Both the position numbers and the translations under genes were made by a program. Shown here in pieces: positions 36,101 to 46,600 of a stretch of DNA of 64,000 nt. The notes beneath the pieces were generated by a model. The model saw only the letters and a program-made list of their open reading frames with translations. It did not search any database and had not been told where the DNA came from. The first letter of the stretch is position 1. Each line of letters starts with the position of its first letter. Source of the stretch: Tubulanus polymorphus (taxonomy: Eukaryota > Nemertea > Palaeonemertea > Tubulaniformes > Tubulanidae); NCBI RefSeq assembly GCF_964204645.1, contig NC_134034.1, positions 2,512,072-2,576,071 on the forward strand, given 5' to 3'.

Positions 36101-39093
36101 CTAGTACTCACAATCACGTGTATTTTACCCATATATAATGATATGTCTCAGGTACATCGAAGATTTTTTCTCACTCGGTCAAATGTCACCGGACGAACTG
36201 AGCGTTTTGGAAACGGCTGTCAGTTGTCACGGTCTACCGTCAATGACCGGGTACCTTACCCATTTGAAAAACAGCGGGTTTTCCGTAGAAGAGGTGAGAG
36301 AGAGAGAGCGTCCGTGCATCGTCTTATCGTATCGTAGTGCGTGTCGACATTTATTTCAGAGGCACGGCTTAGCAGTAGTTTAGTTTCTGATGCCAGGGGT
36401 GAATCCCAAGATTGCTATTGAAGGTCTTGTGACGTAAGCGGATTTTGATGGTTGTAATAAAGGCGCGCAGTGCAACCTCGTTACAACGAACGTTGCGGAG
36501 ACCTCTCGGCATGGAGAGAGGAGTTGTTAAGTTGGGGGAAACTGTTGAAAGAGTAAGTCTGAGTTTTCAGGGCAGCCATCGGAGCAGTATGAAATTAATT
36601 CAATCATTACTTGGGACAAAATTCTATACGTTATATATCAGATGAATCGTTCTATGCGAGTTCGTTGTAACGAGAACCCACTGCATTTTGATTTTAAAGG
36701 GAAAAATTGATACCTTGTTTCTCCGCCTGCTGAGCTTAAGTTGACCCGGCCGCCTATCTACCCTGTAAATTACTTTTATTGCGATCAAGCTAACAATAAC
36801 AGGCACGGTAGCTATATAGAAATGAACTGATTACAGACTTTATTGCATTTGACAAAATGACCCTGCCAACTAGGAGAAACAAGGTATCAGTCTTGTTTAG
36901 CCTAACTAAGGCTTCGCCTTTGAAAATCGTGTGGATTGGTTTAATGCAGAGAATTCCATAAGATTTCGTATGATAAGGCAGAAAGAAGTTAAGAGTCCAT
37001 TCAGAAATAGGCGACTCAAAACAATTCGTGTCCAAGGCTCTCAAGACCCTCTGGATGCCATAACTCGTAAAAGCTTTATCTAACTATGTAGTACTGGTAA
37101 ATGTTAGTGGTTTTTAGTGGCTTTTTTCGACAGAGTTGAAGAGGGTCTAGTTCCACTGTTGAATCAAATTGAACCCACACAACAGTGGGAACCGGATCCT
37201 GGGTCAAATTAAGCCCACACAACTGTTGAACTGGATCCAGAGATGAATTAAACCCACACAACTGAGGAACTAGGTCCAAAGTCAAATCAAACCCACATAA
37301 CAGTGGAGATGGGTCCAGTGTCAAATTAAACCCACACAACTGTGAATCTAAACCCAGATTCAAACCCTTGTCTGGGTCGTCACCCATTCCTTATAGAACT
37401 GAATCCGGAGCCAGACCCAGCACTACGGTAAAGTAGCACGTATAATGAACATATATCGGTTAGTCTTCTAACGCTTGTCATGCTTCTAACAATTTCCATC
37501 AGGTATATAGAAGATTTGTTCTCGCTGGCAGAACTCTCGCCTAACGAAATGGAATTACTAAGAAACGCTATAAGCTGTCGTATGCTGCCTTCTGGCGATG
37601 TTTATCGAGAAACTTTAAAAAAGGCTGGCCTCGAAGTTGTTGAGGTATGATGAAGATTTGGAAACCATCGATGAAATCACACTCTACCCGTGTCGTGTAA
37701 AGTATATAGAAACCCCAACGCTTAGAATGTTCAAATAAAGTCCGAAATGGTTCCTTTGAACTAGGAATTTCTTGGGTATTACTCCGATGTAGTTGATTCA
37801 ACGCTTCGACAATATCCATAGTCATCTTCGCTGTATTCCTTGAGCAAGTAGTTTATTCAACGTTTCGACTTAATCCTGATAGTCATCTTCAGGAATACTG
37901 TATTCCTTGAGCAAGTAGTTCATTCAACGTTTCAACTATATCCTAATAGTCATCATCTGGAATGCTGTATTCTTTGAGTTACTAGTTTATCCAACGTTTC
38001 GACTATTTCAGGAGTACTGTATTCCTTGAGCTCGTAGCTCATTCAACGTTTCAACTATATCCTAATAGTCATCTTCAGGAATACTGTATTCTTTGAGTTA
38101 CTAGTTTATTCAACGTTTCGACTATATCATAATGGTTATCTCCAGGAATACTGTATTCTGACTTTATTTTATCTGGGCGTTGGATTTTCTATAATGCCCT
38201 AGTGAGAAACTACGATGTCGAAGATTTTTTCGAAAACGATTTTCACGTTCGAAAATCAGTTTAACCGACACTCATGGAATCGTACAATATCCTACCAAAA
38301 CTCAATACATCATGATGTTAATCGGGTCGATTGTTATGAACCGCAAATGTTGTCTATGACCTGGCCTTCGAAACAATAGGGTCAGAAAGTATTTCATCAG
38401 AATAGGGTCAGAAAGCATTTCACCAAAATAGAGAAGGAAAGTATGTTATCTCTCTAAAGGTGAAAAAGTATCTCCAAGTTAAACGAGTTTAATAGGTTAT
38501 CATTGGAGTCGAGAACGTTTATCTCCTGTATTGGACTGGCTCGTTAGGAATAGAAAATAAACCAGAATTTCTGTTGCAAAATCAAGCACGTTTCGACTGT
38601 GGTCGGTCTCCTGTACCGATTCCGGATTCTCTTCTGCCGCGTTCGTTCCAACCTGAATGTTCATAAGCTCTACCTATTTCGGAATAGCGTAGATCCTGAT
38701 AGATTTAACCTGATAGAAGCGGCCGCCAGAGTGAGAATTTGATCCGGAATTACCTTCCCTAAAACCTGCCTAACGACTACCTATAATCCCGGCTTTCCAT
38801 TTTATCTGCTACATTCGAATTTCCGCGCTTAAATTACGTCAGAATTTCGCTTTATTGTAAACTTGAACGAAAGTTAATTCGGCGATTCTTTTTTGCAGTG
38901 GTCTGACGTCACCGCAAGTTGGACACATCATTGCCACGAACGCGTCGGTCTGCACAAGGCGAACAAAGAGAAATACGTGCGCACGCACACCCTGACGTCA
39001 TACGCGGCGTTGGATCATTTTTACAACGCCGTCGATAAGTTATTCAGCGGAGGTAACGTTGGTGGCTGTAAAATCGTGGCTACGAAAGTGTAA
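33112..39093 (+). CDS. SAM-dependent methyltransferase, sarcosine/dimethylglycine N-methyltransferase-like
   Basis: Exons 33112-33175, 33718-33755, 33849-33961, 35113-35318, 35785-35887, one of 36152-36293 or 37503-37644, and 38899-39093 join in frame to 286 residues and stop TAA. The class I Rossmann motif VLDIGSGLGGTSRYL binds S-adenosylmethionine, followed by VTAVELQ (motif with the acidic ribose-binding residue) and FDFVVSWLVYLHI (post-III region). N-terminal SEVDRIYNDLEEMGY...FDHYHYYGTDAID and C-terminal LFSGGNVGG are typical of small-molecule N-methyltransferases related to sarcosine/dimethylglycine and phosphoethanolamine enzymes. Likely cytosolic; possibly betaine synthesis. Substrate uncertain. 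All donors are GT and acceptors AG; the exon 1 donor gtgagt at 33176 was chosen because it restores phase. Contains an alternative exon pair. Confidence 0.82.
36152..36293 (+). CDS. Methyltransferase alternative exon 6a
   Basis: 142 bp exon entering with one base (phase 2) and leaving in phase 0. Encodes YIEDFFSLGQMSPDELSVL... ending GFSVEE, between the LKPAGKM strand and the C-terminal WSDVT exon. Acceptor tgtctcag, donor gtgaga. Same length, phase and sequence family as 37503-37644. Confidence 0.8.
37130..37390 (-). repeat. ~50 bp tandem repeat in methyltransferase intron
   Basis: Five or so diverged copies around cccacacaactgt and gaactggatcc, located between exons 6a and 6b. The motif resembles the opening of the foldback family at 46280 and the HECW intron array. 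Confidence 0.65.
37503..37644 (+). CDS. Methyltransferase alternative exon 6b
   Basis: 142 bp, same phases as 6a. Encodes YIEDLFSLAELSPNEMELL... ending GLEVVE. Acceptor ccatcag, donor gtatga. About half the residues match exon 6a, including the opening YIED-FSL and the ISC/VSC centre. Including both would shift the frame (142 is not a multiple of 3), so they are probably used one at a time. Confidence 0.8.
37838..38165 (+). repeat. ~66 bp tandem repeat in the last methyltransferase intron
   Basis: About five copies with cores caacgtttcgactatatcct and aggaatactgtattc. Non-coding. Confidence 0.75.
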
Positions 39094-39156
39094 ACATTTG
39101 AAACGTATCGACGAAAAATTGTAAATATTGTGTCGCTTCTTATTCATATTACGCTC

Positions 39157-40016
39157 CATCCTCGCTTGCCAGGGATTGATTGCCGCCCGCCGAGGTTCAC
39201 GCCAGAAAACCCTGGCCGCTGCTGTCAATTACATCGTCCACGATTTCTCGCGCGGACAGGTTCCCGCTCAGCTGCTCAATACATTGACTGGTAGCCGCTG
39301 GAGCGGCAACCTGTTCGCCCAAGCATGAGCGGTGTAAAAGACCAATGAAGGGTTTGCAGTCAGGATTGGTGTTGACGTCTGCTTCGGCGGGAGACGATCA
39401 AAGCAAGCGAGGATGATTTTGGTCGAGAACTATTCTCAAAGTTGTTTTTTTCAAAGACGGTGCAATCAGGTCGGTTAATTGGATATAAACTATATACTAT
39501 AATGAAATTATTTTTTGAAATTAATCACATTATCTCAGGACTCGGGAACCACAATCATGGCTTAAATCTAGTGGTTAAAACAGTCAAAAATTAATTACTC
39601 TCAACTCATGGAGAACCCAGGTGTCGTGATTGTCAACTCGCTGAATTATTTGCTGTACCAATGCAACCGAATAGAAACGAGGTGATGGCTATAGAGACTT
39701 TGCCCCGATATAATGACTACGCAATATTGGGGTCAAAAACAATGATCCACAGAACAGACTCTCGAAGTTTGTAAATCTCCCATTTTCTTTTGTTGTTACG
39801 TGTCCAACACTGGTGGGCAAACAAACTATACGAGGCTGCGTACAAAACAACAACTACGTCACCAGACTTGACTGGTCACCGCCACACCTGACTGCTTGGA
39901 CCTCACTGGCCGCAAATCGATATACGACGTAGTTATGAAATCACGCGTCGCTAGGCCAAGGGGCTGGAGGACGCGAGTTTGTGGAGCGATACCTGACCCC
40001 TGGCAAGCGAGGATGA
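39157..40016. mobile_element. Putative non-autonomous TIR element downstream of the methyltransferase
   Basis: The 18 bp catcctcgcttgccaggg at the left end appears inverted at the right end (ccctggcaagcgaggatg, ~39999-40016). A third, internal inverted copy of the core lies at ~39403-39416. The 860 bp between has no transposase. A 66-codon frame at 39128-39328 crosses the left end and is not convincing as a gene. No target duplication could be defined. Confidence 0.5.
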
Positions 40017-40618
40017 TTCAGAAAATCAGCAAGTGAACTGCCACAACACTGACCAGACAGATTAAACGCGCTGAGTAGCGACTGGTTCGGAAGACGCCTC
40101 TCGTCCAAAGAAATCCCAATGAAACAAACTTGAAAAATAATTTAGCATCCCATGTATTTCATAAACAATCATAATATCACAATTGACAATAGCGTTTAAG
40201 TAAATTTATAATATTATCATTTTAAAAAAAGTGAACAATTTTTATTATTTCTCAAAGATTCAGCAGTATCTACAATTTTTCTATTGAACATCGGAAAAAT
40301 GGACGGATTAACTTCAAATCTAATATTTTTTGAGTTATAGAACGTAAAAACCTCTCTTTAACAAAAGTTTCACGGTCGTTTAACCTAAAGGTCTATTTAC
40401 AAAACTCCTCTTTCACTAAATATTAACAAACTGAAAGGTTTTTCGTTTTTTTAACTAAGATACTCGGCATTAGCAACACGAAAATCGTTACAGCCGCGGC
40501 GAAAAATTCATATTTAGTAATTTTCATAAATTTCGATAATCTCCCGACGAAATGGCTGCAAAGTTAGGTAAAACTGAAAAGACAGCCAAATTTTTTTCAA
40601 AAAGTTTTAAGGATAGAT
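40017..40618. other. AT-rich spacer and CFAP69 3' UTR
   Basis: No coding feature. A minus-strand AATAAA (tttatt at 40241-40246) lies ~375 bp past the CFAP69 stop and may be its poly(A) signal. Confidence 0.35.
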
Positions 40619-43600
40619 TCAAGCTGTATCTTTGAGAGGAATTTTTCTCGGTTTGAGGGTGCCTAGTTTCTCGTCGTAGTTAACCAGATGACCACCCGTC
40701 AACTCGGCTGGGGTACTTTCTACTGCTACGTACGGCCCGCTGAAAGTCTGAAACGAAAAAATTCAGAGGAAACATCGTGAGACAAATCAATTCTACACAA
40801 ACATGATGGTCGAGATTTCCAAATAATATTAATACTCTCTATTGAGTTATAAAGTATTATAGTAGGATGAAATTGAAGCGTCTACCATGAAATTATGATT
40901 CAAGATTCGAAAACCAAAAAATTTTAAATTTCAAATTCTAGCTATGTATTTATGTGGTGAAAAATTTGTTCCTAAAATTTTGATGTCTCAAAATCCAAAA
41001 TTTTAAAAGCTTATCCCGAGATGTTTTCAAATGATATTTTTCCTAGTATGGATTTTTTTTCTCATTAAATCATCAAATTCTGCAATCACATTGTCTAGAT
41101 TACTTTTAAATATTCGAAGAGTTTCAAAAAATCTAAATCTTGTCAGAAAATTAATTTGACATAAATTCGCCTAATTCGGTTTAAAGAACGACAACATTGC
41201 TGCCGGCAGATGTGCTAGGTTCGAATCCGCGCGCTCAATACACAGTATTTCCTACCGTCGTCGCTAGGTGACAGCACTGTCCAGGGCGAACAGGAGGTGA
41301 GGGAGGCGTGGAGTATGATACAGGGTTCGCTGTTACGCTACAACACACCACATACCGGTACATATTAGCATATGCATCAAGGGGTCAAAATCTTCAAGAA
41401 ACTTAAGAAGCACTAACAATACTTCTTATTCACGAAATCATTCATTAAACAACCTTAAATTTTCTCAAATAGACAAGAAATTTTTTAGCAGCAATCCTGC
41501 CCATTTTCGAGTTGCCCATTGTAAGTAACTGTTTTACTTCGACCCATACTCAACTGCCAGGGCGTTGAAGTGATAATTATGACGGCAAAAGAACATACCG
41601 TTGTTTTGATGTTTGATAAATCCGTCGCGTGAAACGTATGCCTGAAAAAAAAATTTCAGAATAAATCAGATATCCCGTGTATATTGAAAACTTGAGATAG
41701 ATAAATAAACTATAGATAGATAGATAACTATTGCGCTTTAGCCCAAAAATGGGCGAGTCAATTTTTACAGCTTACTACCATAGTATATTTGGCGACAATG
41801 AATTGATACATGACTATCAACTATTTTTGCATTGCTTATCATTCAATAAAGGTTTGTCACCCAAAAACTGGGTTGCCCAATTTACCCAAAGTATTCACTA
41901 ACAATAAAGTTTGTTGACAAAAATGGGTTTCCCAATTTTTACCACTTCCCAATTATTGAATAGGTAAAAGACTTACTTTTCTTTATGTTTTGTTTCGATT
42001 CTCGAAGCTTCGATCGAGTGCTGCTGTCGTTGTTTGGCTATTTTCAACAATCCGTAGTTCGACGTGCGAGCGACGTAATCAGCGAAATCGGTCAACGCTT
42101 TCTCCGTCTGCCGGTAATTCTCTCGAATCTAAACGTGAGAAAAAAATAAGTAGAGGAAAAATTTGAAATTTAGAATAGAACATCCCCTCCCATCAGAGTA
42201 CTACTGTGGCAAGTGAGGATCGATCAGTTTTTGCTAATGAGTAGTAGGACATCAAATACTGCAGCAATAGAGGATTCCACTTGTGGCAAGTGAGGATCCA
42301 CCAGGTGTTGCTAGTGTGCAGTAGGACATCAACTTCTGCAGCAATGGGGGATTCCACTTGTGGCAAGTGAGGATCCACCAGGTGCCGATGCTGAAGGACA
42401 TCAACTACTACAGTACAATAGAGGATTCCACTTGTGGCAAGTGAAAATCCCCCAGGTGTCGCTAGTGTGCAGTAGGACATCAACTACTGTAGCTATAGAG
42501 GAATCCACTCGTGGCAGGTGAGGATTCACCAGGTGTCACTAGTGTGTAATAAAGACATCAACTACTGCTACAATAGGAGATTCAACTTGTGGCATTTTAT
42601 ATTCAAGGCAAGTTTGATAGATATTCCAATACAGGAGTTTAAAGATCCAGTTCAAAATTGAAAATAAACTTAATTTCGACTGTAGTTAAACCGACCGTTA
42701 GTCACGCCATCTGGTGGCGTCATACGTAGCTAGTGTTTACCTCGGCGTAGTGTTCCTGTTCGTCGAGTAGATCTTGTTGTTTTTGCGCCTCCAGTAATTC
42801 CCCTTGCGTTAACGCGCAGCCCTGAGCGCGTTCTTCGATCGCTCGTGTGATCGTTTCCAAACACTCCTGATCGGGGGTCACCGGTCGAACGCCTTCCATT
42901 TCTAACTCTTTGACGACCTCCGTCCAAACTTCTCCCAACTGAAATTTTTTTCAAAATACTACATGATGCAGTGTTTTCAATAAGAGCCAGGTCCCAGGTC
43001 CCAGACCTGTCTGTCATTTGTAAAGGACCTGCCTGTTTTTTCAAACGAGCTTTCGTTTCAGGGACTGTGACATATTATGGGACCCTCCTGTTTTTCAAAG
43101 GGACCTGGCTTGTTAATTTCTTATTGAAAACACTGCTACATGAAATATTACTTGTTTATGCTGCTTGTTATTAATGCTTTTGATGTTATCTATATTATGT
43201 TAATTTAATGCTTTTAATGTTATTAAAACTTTTATTCACTTTTCATGAATCACATATTGATAAAGAAATGCATGGGGGCCTGAGTTTCCAATGTTTTTTG
43301 CTAAATTTGTCGAATTCCTAGAATTTTCCCTTATTTTTTCCTTGATTTTTCTGATTCACTGAGAAGTAGTTTAGGTCAGTGGCCAGCCTGATTTTGTATC
43401 ATTTTAGCTACTACAATCCTTTTAAGAGATTTACTCAAAAATGAGTTAATATTTGACTCGCAGCCTTTGAACTGGGATCACTTACCTTGAAATCATAGTA
43501 ACGTTCAACAATTGATAACGTTATGTGATCATCCGTAGTCAGTCCAGGCAATTCAACAAAGCCTTAAATATGAAAAGTTTTTGATGAAAAGTATAAATAT

Positions 43601-46600
43601 GAAAAGTAAATTTTGTCCAAAAAAAAAACTTCCAAGAATGGCTTACTGGTAGTATAACAAGATTTGACCAAATATTTCACTTTACTAAAGATTACTATCT
43701 GTCGGGCGGAAATCGGTTTTCCAACTTCAGAGTCCAACCCACCAGGGATTTGCCATTTCCAAAAATGGGTTGGCAATGTCTTACTTACTTCATTAAGTTT
43801 GAAAACCCGAAAAAGACTCAAATAAAGACTATATATTAACGAAAGTCTGTCACCCAAAATTATTTACCAACTATAATATTTGTAACCCAAAAAGGCTGCC
43901 TGAATTTTACGTTTAACTCAGTACAAGAATTCACACCTACCTAGTTTCGTAAATAGTGAATATATTTTCGCGCGAAGATTCTCCGACACGTCGACTATGG
44001 AATGACTCGGACAGGTCGAGGGCAGCGGTATGATACCCATCTCGGCTTGTAGAGCACCGACGAGCGGGTTGCTGAAATCTGTGAGACGAAAATAATGTAA
44101 CAATGCAAGCTACAACAGATTTCAGGCATAGATTCAATAGGGAAGATAGCATTTAGAAAGTCAACATCGGAAAAGGTTTGGTATTGATCTAGTTCGTTGC
44201 AATGATCAAAATTCTGGCTCAGCGTATGACTTAGTTTCATAATGGCCCTTTTTAAGTGAGACCCACTTCTTGACCCACTTCTTCACAAACAGTTCTGACA
44301 AAATGTTTGACTAACATTTAAACTACCCCGTGTTAAAAATGAAATACCATCGAAGAAAAAGGTAAAAAGTTTATCAAACAATAGACTTACAATCAAATGA
44401 CAGAAATTTATAATTTGTTTCTCCTATCTAATATAGTTGTTTTGTGAATTTGCCTTGATAAACTTTTCTTCCTATTTCATTGAATAATTAATTTCATAGA
44501 AAATAGAAATCAAATGATGAAACATGATAAACGTATAATCATTTAACCATCTACAAGCATTAGAATTCGATTGCAATCAAATTTGGTGTACAGTAGAGTA
44601 CGCATAAGTGGTGGATTTCAGTACTAAGGGTATTGGTGAATTACAGTTCTAAGGGTATTCAAGGATTTGTGTTTTTATCTACGGTATCTTATAATCTATT
44701 CACATTATTTTCGCGGTAATTTTGTGCGATGATTTCTAACTCGTTTCTTCGATCTTGTGTAGACCTAACATTTACAGAATGAACGTAAGCCAGGATAAAA
44801 TTCAGTTCGGCGTGCTATAATACTAAACGACTGCAAAATCGTGTGCGCTTCGATAGGATAGAAAAATGCGAAATTGTATTCTACCATCTCCTTGATGGGC
44901 GAAGTATCCAGATTCTTTGATGAACACTTGAAAAAAATCATTTCGTCGTTTTCAATTTGACATAGATTATTTTCATGCTCATGAACGAGTAGTTCTTTTT
45001 GAACGACGCAAAATTTCTTTTTTACGATCAGTACCTGCTATGGCGCCGGACTCCTCACGAGGGACTCCCATTTCGCGTTCTTCCTCGCGCCACAATTCGC
45101 ACATCAAATGCGCGGCAGACTTGTCACCTTGACCTCTCCACGTGTTTATATGCGGCAGACATTTCGGGTTCTCCGTCAAATCCAGTAAACATCCCAGAAT
45201 CAAGTTATGCATACTTTTCGGACAAGTCTGCGAAAAAGGAGATAAGAATGTAAATTTTTCAAACCGTTAAAAACAGGACCGAGTTCTACAGTTATTAGAT
45301 TAACACATTCACTCCTGGCTACAAGGACACTTGTAGTTCCAGTTCCATCATCATTGCCACAACGAGCTTTCTCATAGTTCCAGTTCCATCATCATTGCCG
45401 CTATGAGATATCTCATAGTTCCAGTTCCATCATCATTGCCGCTATGAGATATCTCATAGTTCCAGTTCAGCCATCATTGCCACTATGAAATATCTCATAG
45501 TTCCGGTTCAGTGATCATTGCCACTATGAGATATCTCGTAGTTCCAGTTCAGCCATCATTGCCACTATGAGATATCTCATAGTTCCGGTTCAGTGATCAT
45601 TGCCACTATGAGATATCTCGTAGTTCCAGTTCAGCCATCATTGCCACTATGAGATATCTCATAGTTCCGGTTCAGCGATCATTGCCGCTATGAGATATCT
45701 CGTAGTTCCAGTTCAGCCATCATTGCCACTATGAGATATCTCATAGTTCCGGTTCAGCGATCATTGCCGCTATGAGATATCTCATAGTTCCAGTTCAGCC
45801 ATCATTGCCACTATGAGATATCTCATAGTTCCGGTTCAGCGATCATTGCCGCTATGAGATATCTCATAGTTCCAGTTCAGCCATCATTGCCACTATGAGA
45901 TATCTCATAGTTCCGGTTCAGCGATCATTGCCGCTATGAGATATCTCATAGTTCCAGTTCAGCCATCATTGCCACTATGAGATATCTCATAGTTCCGGTT
46001 CAGCCATCATTTCCACTACGAGTTATCTCATAGTTCTGGTTCTGCCATCATTGCCACTACGAGTTATCTCATAGTTCTGGTTCTGCCACTATGAGATATC
46101 TTGCAGTTCCTTCACCATTATAATTAAAAGTTTCTATCTCGTAGTTCTGATTCTTCTTATTCACGGTTCGATATTTGCCAGTTGCTCAAAAGTTGGTTAG
46201 AGTTAACCAGTGTCAGTTCATTGTTACTACAGTATTTATCAACAGGTCATCTTTAACCAACTTTTGAGCAACTGGCCCCTGGACCCAGTTCCACAGTCGT
46301 GAGTTAACTCTGAGTTAAAGTTTGTTCATTTTCAATGAGTTAACTCTTGAGTTAAATCTTAACTCAGAACTGTGGAACTGGACCCAGAACTGTAGAACCT
46401 GATCATAGGCGTCCCCAAGGGGGGTGCGGGGGTAGCGGACGGACCCCCTTTTCGAGATTACTTCTCAAGTTACTATGTAATGTTCAAGATTTTTCTTGCC
46501 AATTTGACTAGTCTTTTACCTCTAAATGATTCATTGAGAGCCTGGGAAACGTCTTTAAAGCCTCCAATTTTTAAAAAGTTTTTTGGGGGAGGCCCACCAA

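Noticed and set aside
39128-39328. 66-codon plus-strand frame after the methyltransferase
   Set aside because: Overlaps the end of the putative TIR element and shows no homology I recognise.
45340-46110. Regular ~41 bp repeats could look like a CRISPR array
   Set aside because: No unique spacers between repeats, eukaryotic gene context, and the whole unit including the supposed spacer repeats.
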